A DNA stretch of 64,000 bases from Brachybacterium squillarum M-6-3 (GTDB lineage: Bacteria; Actinomycetota; Actinomycetes; Actinomycetales; Dermabacteraceae). Below the pieces are notes generated by a model. The model was not told the origin of the DNA. It saw nothing but the letters and a program-made list of their open reading frames with translations, and did no database searches. The position numbers and the translations under genes were made by a program. Position 1 is the stretch's first letter. Every line of letters begins with the position of its first letter. The stretch spans positions 992,001 to 1,056,000 of the forward strand of contig NZ_AGBX01000001.1 of assembly GCF_000225825.1 (NCBI RefSeq), read 5' to 3'. Positions 7,947 through 16,671 of this stretch are shown one piece after another.

Positions 7947-9695
7947 ATGGCCCGCGCCACCCTCGCTCAGCTCCTTGTCACGCAGCTCCGGGACCTGGGG
8001 GTGGAACGGATCTACGGCGTGGTCGGCGACTCCCTGAACCCCGTGGTCGACGCGATCCGCACCACCGAGGGCATCGAGTGGGTCCATGTGCGCAACGAGG
8101 AGGCCGCAGCCTTCGCCGCGGGCGCCGAGGCCCGTCTGACCGGCAGGCTCGCCGTGTGCGCCGGCTCCTGCGGCCCCGGCAACACCCACCTCATCCAGGG
8201 CCTCTACGACGCCCACCGCGACGGCGCCCCCGTGCTGGCCCTCGCCTCCCACATCCCCAGCGAGAAGATCGGCACCGGCTTCTTCCAGGAGACCCACCCC
8301 GAGCGGCTGTTCCAGGAGTGCTCCCACTTCTGCGAGATGGTGAACTCCGGCCCCCACGGCGCCACCCTGCTGCACATCGCCGTCCAGACCGCGATCGCCC
8401 AGCACGGCGTGTCCGTCCTGGTCATCCCCGGGGACGTCGCCGACGAGGAGGTCGACGGGCCTCTCACCCGGACCCTCGCCACCGAGCTCGGCGCCGTCCA
8501 GCCGGCCGCCGGCCCCGTCGGCGAGCTCGCCGAGATGATCGCCCGCGCGGAGACGGTCACCCTGTTCGCCGGCGCCGGGGTGCGCGGCGCCCGCGAGGAG
8601 ACGCTCGCCCTCGCCGAGCGGCTGAACGCCCCCGTGGGCCACGCCTTCGGCGGCAAGGAGTGGATCCAGTACGACAACCCCTACGACGTGGGCATGTCCG
8701 GGCTGCTCGGCTACGGGGCCTGCTACGACGCGATGCACGAGGCCGAGCTGGTGATCCTGCTCGGCACCGACTTCCCCTACAGCGAGTTCTTGCCCCGCGG
8801 CGGCTCCTCGACCCGCATCGTGCAGATCGACGCCGACGCCTCCCGGCTCGGCCGCCGGGTTCCCCTGGACCTGGCCCTGCACGGCGACGTGGCCCTCACC
8901 CTGCAGGCGCTGATGCCGCTGCTGGAGGACGGGAAGAAGGACCACCGCTTCCTGCACCGCATGCTCAAGCAGCACCACAAGACCCTCAAGGGCGTCGTCT
9001 CCGCGTACACCAAGAACGTGGAGAAGATGACCCCGATCCACCCCGAGTTCGTGGCCGCCACCCTCGACGAGCTGGCCGACGACGACGCGGTGTTCACCGT
9101 GGACACGGGCATGTGCAACGTCTGGGGCGCCCGCTACATCACCCCCAACGGGAAGCGGCGCGTGTTCGGCTCCTGGCACCACGGCACCATGGCCAACGCC
9201 CTCCCGCAGGCCATCGGGGCCTCCGCCTCCCACCCCGGCCGCCAGGTGATCTCGATGTCCGGCGACGGCGGCCTCGGCATGCTGATGGGCGAGCTGCTCA
9301 CCGTGAAGCTGCACCGGCTGGACACCAAGATCGTCGTCTTCAACAACTCCAGCCTCGGCATGGTGAAGCTGGAGATGCTGGTGGAGGGCCTGCCCGACTA
9401 CGGCACCGACCACGAGGCGGTGGACTTCGCCGCCATCGCCCGCGGCGCCGGCATCGCCTCGGTGCGCATCACCGACCCCAAGAAGCTGCGCAAGCAGCTG
9501 GCCGAGGCCCTGGCCACGCCCGGCCCGGTGCTCATCGACGTGGTCACCGACCCCGATGCGCTCTCGATGCCGCCGAAGATCACGGCCCAGCAGATCCGCG
9601 GCTTCGCGACCTCCTCGACGAAGATCGTGCTCGGCGGCGGCGTGGGCAAGATGCTGGACCTCGCCGCCAGCAACCTGCGCAACATGCCGCGCTGA
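7947..9695 (+). CDS. poxB: Pyruvate oxidase/dehydrogenase (quinone), TPP- and FAD-dependent
   Basis: A 582-residue protein close in length and sequence to E. coli PoxB (572), which oxidatively decarboxylates pyruvate to acetate and CO2 and passes electrons to quinone at the membrane. Visible hallmarks are the TPP-activating Glu51 in HVRNEEAAAFAAGAEA, the CAGSCGPGNTHLI and FFQETHPE segments, and a GDGG thiamine-binding motif (about residue 438) followed by NNSSLGMV. The C-terminal 25 residues resemble the PoxB lipid-binding tail. A strong GGGAGGA ribosome-binding site fixes the ATG. The gene is monocistronic, divergent from the GT operon. Confidence 0.92.
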   Translation: MARATLAQLLVTQLRDLGVERIYGVVGDSLNPVVDAIRTTEGIEWVHVRNEEAAAFAAGAEARLTGRLAVCAGSCGPGNTHLIQGLYDAHRDGAPVLALASHIPSEKIGTGFFQETHPERLFQECSHFCEMVNSGPHGATLLHIAVQTAIAQHGVSVLVIPGDVADEEVDGPLTRTLATELGAVQPAAGPVGELAEMIARAETVTLFAGAGVRGAREETLALAERLNAPVGHAFGGKEWIQYDNPYDVGMSGLLGYGACYDAMHEAELVILLGTDFPYSEFLPRGGSSTRIVQIDADASRLGRRVPLDLALHGDVALTLQALMPLLEDGKKDHRFLHRMLKQHHKTLKGVVSAYTKNVEKMTPIHPEFVAATLDELADDDAVFTVDTGMCNVWGARYITPNGKRRVFGSWHHGTMANALPQAIGASASHPGRQVISMSGDGGLGMLMGELLTVKLHRLDTKIVVFNNSSLGMVKLEMLVEGLPDYGTDHEAVDFAAIARGAGIASVRITDPKKLRKQLAEALATPGPVLIDVVTDPDALSMPPKITAQQIRGFATSSTKIVLGGGVGKMLDLAASNLRNMPR

Positions 9696-9919
9696 TCCGC
9701 GGCGGGCGATCCCGCGGGAGGCCGCGGCCGCGCGCCACCGGTGCCGGGACCCGCCGTTGCCGCCTTCGCGGCGCGCTCGGTGGAACCCGCGCCACGGCGG
9801 CACCGTCACGATCCGGACGTTCCGGACAGACCTGCGCGCGATGGGTCCCGGAACGCCCGGAAACCGGGTGTGGCCACATACGATGACGCCGAGGTGACCC
9901 CTGCCGAGACGGTGCCGAC

Positions 9920-10576
9920 GTGACCATCGAAGACTTCCTGCGGATGCTGCTGCGCAACGCGCTGCTGCTCATCGCCGTCACCGTGCTCGGCGCCGCCGCC
10001 GGATACGGCTACTCGTACACCCAGCCCTCCCTGTACTCCGCCTCCGCGCCGGGGTACGTGGCCAACGGCAACGTGATCCCGACCGAGAAGACGGGCTCCG
10101 AGGAGGGGCACGCCATCGCCAACGACGCGGTGGAGGCCGTGGCCATCGAGACCGGCGGCGACGAGGGAGTGACCGCTGGCTACTCCCTGGTCACCTATCA
10201 GACGGCCCTGCTGCCCACCGCGCCGGTCTCCCCGGACCGGCAGCGCTTCGCGATGCTCGGCGCCGCGGCCGGTTTGCTGCTGGCACTGGCCCTGGTCTTC
10301 CTGTGCGACCGCAACGACACCCGCGTCCGCACCGCCGGGGACCTCCCCGACGGCCTCGAGCTGCCGGTGCTCGGCACCCCGCCCGAGGACAAGGAGCTGG
10401 CCCGCGTCGGCCAGCCGACGCTGCTGATCGACGCGGACCTGCGCCGCCCCGTGGTCGCCTCCGAGTTCGGGGTGTACGGCGAGGTGGGCCTGTCCCAGCT
10501 GCTGGCCGGCACCGCGGACCCCGAGGAGGACGGCGGGCGCCGGCGCCGCGCCGCCGATCCGCAGGAGCCCCGATGA
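9920..10576 (+). CDS. Shortened Wzz/BY-kinase-like protein without a P-loop
   Basis: The 218-residue frame starts with a Wzz-type N-terminus (TIEDFLRMLLRN, first membrane helix, YTQPSLYSASA) and a second helix after APVSPDRQRFAMLG, then RNDTRVRTAGDL and ends in LLIDADLRRPVVASEFG, the Walker-B-type motif of bacterial tyrosine kinases. In relatives, long extracytoplasmic and kinase segments lie between these pieces, including the GxxGxGKS P-loop and a Tyr-rich tail; all are absent here. I infer several internal in-frame deletions and a product unable to bind ATP normally. A TACGAT -10-like box is at 9879-9884. The next gene overlaps it as ATGA. Confidence 0.6.
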   Translation: MTIEDFLRMLLRNALLLIAVTVLGAAAGYGYSYTQPSLYSASAPGYVANGNVIPTEKTGSEEGHAIANDAVEAVAIETGGDEGVTAGYSLVTYQTALLPTAPVSPDRQRFAMLGAAAGLLLALALVFLCDRNDTRVRTAGDLPDGLELPVLGTPPEDKELARVGQPTLLIDADLRRPVVASEFGVYGEVGLSQLLAGTADPEEDGGRRRRAADPQEPR

Positions 10577-11517
10577 GCACCGGGCGGTGCGGAGTGGTGG
10601 TCCCGGTGCACGGGCCGATCGCCCCGGTGCTGCCCCTGCTGGAGGACCTGCTGGGCGAGCCCGCCCGTGAGCGCCCCGCCCGGCTGCTGCTGGTGGACGA
10701 CGCCTCGACCCCGCCCGTGGAGTTCGCCGACCTGCCCGCGGGCGTCGAGCTGCTGCGGCGGGAGCGCAACGGCGGCTTCGCGGCCGCGGTGAACACGGGC
10801 CTGGAGGCCCTGGCCGCGGGGGAGGAGCCGATCACCCAGGCCCTGGTGCTGAACTCGGACCTGCGTCTGCCGCCGGGCTTCCTCGGCGACCTGCTCGCCC
10901 ACGCCGCCGCGTTCCAGCCCGCCGTGGTGGGCTGCCGGAGCGTCGACGCCAGGGGCCGTTCCGGGTACGCGGCCCGGCGCTTCCCGACGATCGCCCAGCA
11001 GACCGTCGAGTGGCTGGTGCCGCTGGACTCCCAGCGCCACCGCGACCTGCTGCACCGCGCCGTCGGCCACGACCTGGCGGCCGAGCGCGGCCACGGCCTG
11101 GTGCCGGTGGACTGGGTCTCCGGCGCGGTGCTGCTGCTGCCCCTCTCCGCGGTCCGCGCCCTCGGGGGTCTCGACGCGGGGTACTTCATGTACGTCGAGG
11201 AGGTGGATCTGCAGCTCCGTCTGCGCGAGCGCAGCATCCCCTCCCTGCTGGACGCCGACCTCGAGGTGGTCCATCTCGGCGGCGGCTCCGCCGGCAGCGA
11301 GGCGCGACGCCGCCGCTGGCTGGTGGGCGCCCGGATGCGCTTCGCCCGCCGCCATGGCCACGTGCACGCCCTGCGCGCCGCCCTCACCCTCGCCACCGCC
11401 GTGAACCTGATGTGGAATGCTGGACGCCGGGCCGCCGGACGCGAGGTGCGGCCCCTGAAGGTCGCGCGCGAGGAGCTGGGTCTCATCCACCGGGCGGGGA
11501 GGGAACTGGCACCATGA
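10573..11517 (+). CDS. GT2 family glycosyltransferase
   Basis: A 314-residue GT-A enzyme resembling rhamnosyltransferases: VVVPVHGPIAP start, LLVDDAS nucleotide-binding segment, ERNGGFAAAVNTG, LNSDLRLPPG in place of the DXD region, a DWVSGAVLLLPLSAVRALGG loop, and YVEEVDLQLRLRE as the catalytic-base motif. It appears complete. The ATG overlaps the previous stop (ATGA) behind an AGGAG site 7 bp away, and the gene ends in another ATGA overlap, so it sits within a translationally coupled operon of surface-glycan genes. Confidence 0.85.
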   Translation: MSTGRCGVVVPVHGPIAPVLPLLEDLLGEPARERPARLLLVDDASTPPVEFADLPAGVELLRRERNGGFAAAVNTGLEALAAGEEPITQALVLNSDLRLPPGFLGDLLAHAAAFQPAVVGCRSVDARGRSGYAARRFPTIAQQTVEWLVPLDSQRHRDLLHRAVGHDLAAERGHGLVPVDWVSGAVLLLPLSAVRALGGLDAGYFMYVEEVDLQLRLRERSIPSLLDADLEVVHLGGGSAGSEARRRRWLVGARMRFARRHGHVHALRAALTLATAVNLMWNAGRRAAGREVRPLKVAREELGLIHRAGRELAP

Positions 11518-12269
11518 GCACCGACGTCCCCCGCCTGCTGCTGGTCACCCCCGGCTTCCACGGCTACGGCCGCAGCATCGCCGAGGCCTTCGCCCGCCGC
11601 GCCGCCGAGTGCAGCCGCCTCACCGACCGTGCGCTCGCCGCCGTCCGGGAGCTGCGCTCCGAGCGCCTCGTCGTCATCAAGGGCGACGCCCTGGACGATC
11701 GCTTCTGGGAGGAGACCGCCCGCATCCCGCGGATCCTCTGGCTCTACGACGACCTGCACCGCCAGGACTACACCACCGCGTTCCTGCGGGAGGTCGGCCC
11801 GGTGGTGGACTTCGCCGAGTCCGAGACGGCCGCCCTGCGCGCGGCCGGTGTCGACGCCCTCTGCGTGCCCGACGCCTTCGACCCCCACCGCGCCCGCACC
11901 TTCTCCTGGCGCCGCCCCTCCTTCCGGACCTCCCGGGAGGTGCCGCTCGAGCGCGCCTACCAGCTCCACGCCGACGGCGCCGCCGGCATCGCCATCCACG
12001 GCCTGCAGAACGGCCACGCGATGCGCACCTTCGAGATCCCCGGCACGGGCGGCGTGCAGCTCGTGGACCGCGAGGACGTCACCCGCTACTACGACATCGG
12101 CACCGAGGTCGCGCTGTGGCGCGACCTCGACGAGCTCGCCGAGCTCGGCCGCCTAGCCCTCACGGACCGCGCCCGGGGCGAGAGCCTCCGCGCCGCGGGC
12201 CGTGCCCGCACCCTGGCGAAGCACACCTTCGACCATCGCATCCAGGAGGTCGACTCCCCGTGGCCCTGA
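11514..12269 (+). CDS. Shortened CgeB-type glycosyltransferase
   Basis: The 251-residue product has the landmarks of CgeB/DUF3880-type GT-B proteins: LLLVTPGFHGYGRSIAEA at the start, RLVVIKGDALDDRFWEE, ILWLYDDL, ALCVPDAFDPH, and the C-terminal MRTFEIPGTGGVQLVDR..YYDIGTEVALW block. Family members are about 320-380 residues. Two stretches present in relatives are missing: after residue 28 (between the first Rossmann strand and the KGD segment) and after DAFDPHRA (the VFVGARYP linker). Both gaps preserve the frame. It overlaps its neighbours by 4 and 10 bp. Activity is doubtful. Confidence 0.6.
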   Translation: MSTDVPRLLLVTPGFHGYGRSIAEAFARRAAECSRLTDRALAAVRELRSERLVVIKGDALDDRFWEETARIPRILWLYDDLHRQDYTTAFLREVGPVVDFAESETAALRAAGVDALCVPDAFDPHRARTFSWRRPSFRTSREVPLERAYQLHADGAAGIAIHGLQNGHAMRTFEIPGTGGVQLVDREDVTRYYDIGTEVALWRDLDELAELGRLALTDRARGESLRAAGRARTLAKHTFDHRIQEVDSPWP

Positions 12270-13333
12270 TCCATCCCCGCAGCCTGGACCGCTGGCAGGA
12301 GTGGCAGCACAGCCGCCACCGCCTGCGGCACGCCAAGCACGCCCTCACCGGCACCCTCGGCTCCCTCCGCGGGTCCCCCGCCGCCGAGGAGCCCGCCCCG
12401 ACCCTGGTGCGCCATCGCCGCGAGGGCGAGGACCCCGCCGCTCCGCGGGTGCTCATCGGGGTGGACTCCGCGACCCCCTCCTCCCGCGCCAGCCTGCTCA
12501 CGGCCCTGCCCTACCTCACCGTCGGGGTGGACGTGCTCGCCCCCGCCGGGGTGGAGCTGCCCGAGCTGGGCGGGCCGGAGTGGAGCGCCGAGTCCCTGAC
12601 CGACGCGCGTCGCGCCCTGGACGAGGAGCCGCCTGCCGCGCTGCTCACCCTCGGCCACCACCTCGGCGTCGGCCGGGTGCTGCACGACTGGGCGTTGGAG
12701 ACGGGGGTGCGCACCGCCGTCGTCCAGCACGGTGCGCTGACCCCCTTCGCCCCACCGCTGCCCGCCGATACCACGCTGCTGGCCTGGAGCGACGCCGACG
12801 CGGCCTTCCACCGCTCGGGCCGCGAGGACGTCGCCACCCGCACCGTCGGCTCGCAGCTGCTGTGGCAGGCCGCCCACGAGTCCGAGTCCGCACCGTCCCC
12901 CGCTGGGGGGCAGATCGTGTTCCTCGGCCAGATGCACGGCGCCGAGCTGCCGCGTCGGCTCAGCGCCGGGATCCCCTACGAGTTCTGCCGCCGCGAGGGC
13001 GCCGTCTACCGGCCCCACCCCGCCGAGACCGACCGCGTCTCCCGCGCCGCGCACGCCCTCATGCGCCGTCGCGGCATCGAGGTCGTCGAGCCCACCACCC
13101 CGCTGCCCGAGCTCGACGGGCCCGTGGTCGGCATCTTCTCCACCGGCATCCTGGAGGCCGCCGTCCGCGGTCGACCCGCCTGGGTGACCGGCCGCTCGAT
13201 GCCCGACTGGGTGCGGGAGTTCTGGGAGCGCTACGGCATGCGCCGCTGGGGCGGCCCGCCCACCCCGGCCCCCGCCGTCGGCGCCGACGAGCCCGCCCGG
13301 CTGATCGCCCAGTTCCTCGAGGACGGGACGTGA
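12260..13333 (+). CDS. Putative capsule/polysialic-type glycosyltransferase
   Basis: A 357-residue protein beginning at a GTG preceded by AGGAGG 9 bp upstream, overlapping the preceding gene by 10 bp and neuA by 4 bp (GTGA). It has no signal peptide. The C-terminal half shows VFLGQMHGAELPRR, YRPHPAETDR and GIFSTGILEAAVRGRP, a pattern like that of GT-B polysaccharide transferases and polysialyltransferase-like proteins; TAVVQHGALTPF also fits. Immediate linkage to a CMP-sialate synthetase gene supports transfer of a sialic-acid-like nonulosonate, but that is an inference. The sequence looks intact. Confidence 0.55.
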   Translation: MALIHPRSLDRWQEWQHSRHRLRHAKHALTGTLGSLRGSPAAEEPAPTLVRHRREGEDPAAPRVLIGVDSATPSSRASLLTALPYLTVGVDVLAPAGVELPELGGPEWSAESLTDARRALDEEPPAALLTLGHHLGVGRVLHDWALETGVRTAVVQHGALTPFAPPLPADTTLLAWSDADAAFHRSGREDVATRTVGSQLLWQAAHESESAPSPAGGQIVFLGQMHGAELPRRLSAGIPYEFCRREGAVYRPHPAETDRVSRAAHALMRRRGIEVVEPTTPLPELDGPVVGIFSTGILEAAVRGRPAWVTGRSMPDWVREFWERYGMRRWGGPPTPAPAVGADEPARLIAQFLEDGT

Positions 13334-14040
13334 GCGCCCTCGCGGTGATCCCCGCCCGCGGCGGCTCCCAGGGCATCCCGCGCAAGAACCTGCTGGAGGT
13401 GGGCGGACGGCCTTTGATCGCCTGGACCATCGCGCAGGCCCTCGCCGCCCGGGAGCAGGACCCCGAGCTGAGCGTCGCCGTCTCCACCGAGGGCGCGGAG
13501 ATCGCGGGCGTCGCCCGCGAGCACGGCGCCACCGTGATCGACCGGCCCGCGGAGCTGGCCGGCCACACCGCCGCCAGCGAGCCCGCCGTGCTGCACGCGA
13601 TGGACGTCGTCGAATCGGGCGGCGCCACGCCGGACGCCGTGCTGCTGCTGCCGGCCACCTCCCCGGTGCGCCGCACCGACACCATCGCCCGCGCCCTGAC
13701 GCTGTTCCGTGGTTCCGAGGTCGACGCCCTGGTCGGCGTCGTCCCCGAGAGCCCCTTCTTCTGGCGACCCCCCGTCGAGGAGGGCGGCAGCGCCGTCCCC
13801 GCTTACGACGTGACCGCCCGGCCCCGCCGCCAGGAGCTGCGTCCCGAGTAGCTCCACTACTTCGGGAACGGCTGCCTCTACGTCACCGCGCCGCGCATCT
13901 ACCGGGAGCAGGGCAACCGCCTCGGCGGCCGCATCGGTCTGTTCGTGCTGGAGGAGGCCGAGGCCGTGGACATCGACACGGTGGCCGACGTCGCCGTCGC
14001 CGAGAGCATGCTGACTCACCTCGGATGGAGACCCTCGTGA
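13330..14040 (+). pseudogene. neuA: CMP-sialic acid synthetase, interrupted by a TAG codon
   Basis: The frame begins with the classic cytidylyltransferase signature ALAVIPARGGSQGIPRKN and continues through LLPATSPVRRTDTI and a RPRRQEL segment. At codon 174 (13849-13851) a TAG stops translation, but the same frame goes on for 62 more codons with family-typical sequence (HYFGNGCLYVTAPRIYREQ, GGRIGLFVLEEAEAVDID) to a TGA at 14040. A single C-to-T change (CAG to TAG) explains it. The truncated 173-residue product lacks the dimerisation and active-site parts. The full 236-residue length is normal for NeuA. The GTG start overlaps the preceding stop codon. Confidence 0.8.
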
Positions 14041-14869
14041 TCCTGGACCGCCGCACCGCCCCCTACGTGGTCGGCGCGCAGGCCGGCGTGCTCGAGGCGC
14101 TGCGCCGCATCGAGGCCAACCGCTCCCGCGTGGTGTTCCTGCTCGACGGCCACGGCACCCTGCGCGGCTCCCTCAGCGACCGGGACGTGCGCCGCCGGCT
14201 CGTCGGCCACACCGCCCCCGACCAGGGAACCATTGAGGTGCTCGTCGTCATCGACGGTGCGGTCGACGACTCCGAGGGCGTCGTTCGCGACGCCGCCGAT
14301 ACGGCCTCCGCCCACCTGGAGGTGCGCGCCGTGGTGCTGCCCCGGAACCGCGGCCGCGTCGGCGCACTCAACGTCGGACACGCGGCCGCCCGCGGGGACG
14401 TGCTGATCCGCTGTGACGACGACCTGCTGCCCGCCCCGGACTTCGTGGCCCGCCACGTGGCGGCCCACGCCGGCGGGGAGGACGTCGACTACGGCTCCCG
14501 GCTGCACGCCGCCGGCCTGGAGATCGCCCTGGAACCGGGCCTTGAGGCCGGGCACCGCGCCGCCGCCGTCACCACCGTGATCCGGGCGCGCCGCGCCCAC
14601 GACGCCGGCCGCGCCCGGCACCGCTTCGAGACCCTCCACCCCGCGGCCGGGCTCCCCGCCGCGATCCCGCCCCTGTCCGCCTGGAACCTCGCCGTCCGTG
14701 CCGTCTCCCGTCTCCCCGGTCTACCCCGGCGGGTGCAGGCCCGGTCGACGCGCTGCTGCCCCGACTGCCGCGTCCCCTGGGCCGGAAGCTCGTGGCGCTG
14801 TGGGTCGAGGGCGCCGGGGTGGTCGGATACCGTCGAGCCTGCGCACGAGAAGGAGCAACCCTGTCATGA
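14037..14869 (+). pseudogene. CBS-domain/GT2 chimera with a frameshift
   Basis: About 60 N-terminal residues (TAPYVVGAQAGVLEALRRIE, VVFLLDGHGTLRGSLSDRD) are the first CBS repeat of proteins usually fused to a sugar nucleotidyltransferase in sialate operons. They run without a break into a GT2 remnant (VLVVIDGAVDDS, LPRNRGRVGALNVGHA, CDDDLLPAPDF, AGHRAAAVTTVIRARR). Near 14737 the GT2 C-terminus (VDALLPRLPRPLGRKLVALW) moves to another frame, consistent with loss of one G in a G/C run. In that frame the gene ends at 14869, overlapping the next ATG as ATGA. So at least one fusion deletion and one indel have occurred. The start may be ATG 14025 or GTG 14037. Confidence 0.65.
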
Positions 14870-16035
14870 CCCCGTCCCCCTCTCCGGGACCCCGCGTGGC
14901 CATCGCCCACGATTACCTCACCCAGCGCGGCGGTGCCGAGCGGGTGGTGCTCTCCCTGTGCCGGGCCTTTCCCGAGGCCGAGATCCACACCCTGTTCCAC
15001 GAGCCCGAGCAGACCTACCCCGAGTTCGCCGAGCATCGCATCCGCACCAGCGGCCTGAACCGCATCGAGGCGCTGCGCACGGACCCCCGTCGCGCCCTGC
15101 CGCTGCTCTCGCACGCAGCGGACCGGATGCACATCGACGCGGACCTGGTGATCGCGAGCTCCTCCGGCTGGGCGCACGCCTTCCCCACCCAGGGCGCTCG
15201 CCTGGTCTACTGCCACTCCCCGGCGCGCTGGCTCTACCTGCCCGCCGACTACCTCGGCACGTCCGGTCCGATGGACCCCAAGCGCCTGGCCCTCACCGCG
15301 CTGACGCCCTCCCTGCGTCGCTGGGACCAGCGCGCCGCCCGCACCGCCGCCGCGAGCGGGGAGTACCTCGCGAACTCCACCATCGTCCGCGAGCGGATCC
15401 AGGAGGCCTACGGCATCCAGGCCAGCACCGTGTTCCCGCCCTTCCACCCCGCTGTCGCCGAGGGGGAGCAGCGGCCGATCCCCCAGCTGGCCGGCTGGGC
15501 CGGCGCCGACGGCACCGAGGGCGGACACCACCAGGTCGTCTCCCGCCTGCAGCCCTACAAGCACGTGCACCGCGTGATCCGCGCCGTCGGCGACACCGCC
15601 GGCGCCCGTCTGCTGGTGGTGGGCCGCGGCCCCGAGCGGGAGCGGCTGCGCGCCATGGCCCCGCCGAATGTCCGCCTGGTCGAGGGCCTGGACGACGCCC
15701 AGCTGCGCTGGGCCTACGCCCGCGCCCGCGGCCTGATCGCGATGAGCCACGAGGACTTCGGCCTCACCCCCCTCGAGGCCGGCGCCCACGGCATCCCCAC
15801 CCTCGCCCTGCGCGCGGGCGGCTACCTCGACACCATCGCCGAGGGCGTGAACGGGCACCTCATCGAGGGCACCTCCCCGGCCGAGATCCGCCGGGGCCTC
15901 GCCGAGATGGAGGAGATGAGCTGGGACGCGGCTCGCATCCGCGCCCACGCCGAGACCTTCTCCGAGCAGCGGTTCATCGAGGAGATCCGCGCCCGCGCGG
16001 AGGCGCTGGTGCTCGGCGCCAAGATCCCCCGCTGA
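14866..16035 (+). CDS. GT4 family glycosyltransferase (WbaZ-like)
   Basis: A 389-residue GT-B enzyme that appears complete. It has the WbaZ-type N-terminus VAIAHDYLTQRGGAERVVL, a YCHSPARWLY segment, ANSTIVRERI, the domain-2 start QVVSRLQPYKHVHRVIRA, and the C-terminal SHEDFGLTPLEAGAHGIPT motif with the EX7E-type glutamates. Relatives transfer mannose or similar sugars from nucleotide donors to lipid-linked glycans at the inner face of the membrane. An AGGAG site lies 11 bp before the ATG. It is the only undamaged gene between the neuA pseudogene and the next remnant. Confidence 0.86.
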   Translation: MTPSPSPGPRVAIAHDYLTQRGGAERVVLSLCRAFPEAEIHTLFHEPEQTYPEFAEHRIRTSGLNRIEALRTDPRRALPLLSHAADRMHIDADLVIASSSGWAHAFPTQGARLVYCHSPARWLYLPADYLGTSGPMDPKRLALTALTPSLRRWDQRAARTAAASGEYLANSTIVRERIQEAYGIQASTVFPPFHPAVAEGEQRPIPQLAGWAGADGTEGGHHQVVSRLQPYKHVHRVIRAVGDTAGARLLVVGRGPERERLRAMAPPNVRLVEGLDDAQLRWAYARARGLIAMSHEDFGLTPLEAGAHGIPTLALRAGGYLDTIAEGVNGHLIEGTSPAEIRRGLAEMEEMSWDAARIRAHAETFSEQRFIEEIRARAEALVLGAKIPR

Positions 16036-16649
16036 CCCTCCCGCGGATCAGCGTGGTGATCCCCGCCCGGGACGCCGCCCCCACGATCGCCGCCCAGCTC
16101 GACGCGCTCGCCGCGGTCGACGCCGCCTTCGCCGCCGGCCGCGGTCTCGGCCTGGCCAGCGGCGTCCCGACGGGGGAGGACCCGGCGACCTTCGCGCTGC
16201 CCGTCACCCAGGGGTACCTGCCCTACGGGATCTCCGCCTTCCTGGTGCTGCGCCGCGCGGTGCTCACGGACATCGGCGGCTTCGACGAGGACTTCGTGCG
16301 CGGCCACGACGGGGTGGACCTGTGCTGGCGCGCCCAGCAGGCCGGGCACCGCCTCGGCCTCGTCCGCGACGCCCACTTCACCGACGTGCCGCGGGGGCGG
16401 CTGCGCGACGCCTTCACCCAGTACCGCCGTTACGGCGCCACCTCGATCCTGCTCTTCGTCAAGCACATCGACCACGATCTGGACCGCGCCTCGTGGAGGA
16501 TCGAGCTGCGGCGTCTGCGTCGACTTCCCGGTGATCTGTGGCGATTGCTGTGCGGAGATGGTGACCGCCAGGAGCAGGCACAGGGGCGGGGATGGGTGAC
16601 CGGCCGCTGGCAGGGCCGGATCCGCCACCGCACATGGGGCCCGCGGTAA
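16032..16649 (+). pseudogene. GT2 glycosyltransferase with its core deleted
   Basis: The frame holds a GT2 N-terminus (RISVVIPARDAAPTIAAQLD, about 30 residues) joined to the C-terminal galactosyltransferase-type block (GYLPYGISAFLVLRRAVLTD, GFDEDFVRGHDGVDLCWRAQ). The central 130-150 residues that carry the DNGSxDG and DXD motifs are missing, so the product cannot bind a sugar nucleotide. The join keeps the frame. The only start overlapping the previous gene is CTG at 16032 (CTGA); GTG at 16053 is the next candidate and removes the first beta strand. This is probably non-functional. Confidence 0.65.
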
Positions 16650-16671
16650 ATCTGACCGGACAGGCCTCCCG

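Noticed and set aside
14025-16649. One 874-codon open frame across the GT2, GT4 and second GT2 region.
   Set aside because: The middle part is only the out-of-frame shadow of the intact GT4 gene (14866-16035). The frame is real only at its ends.
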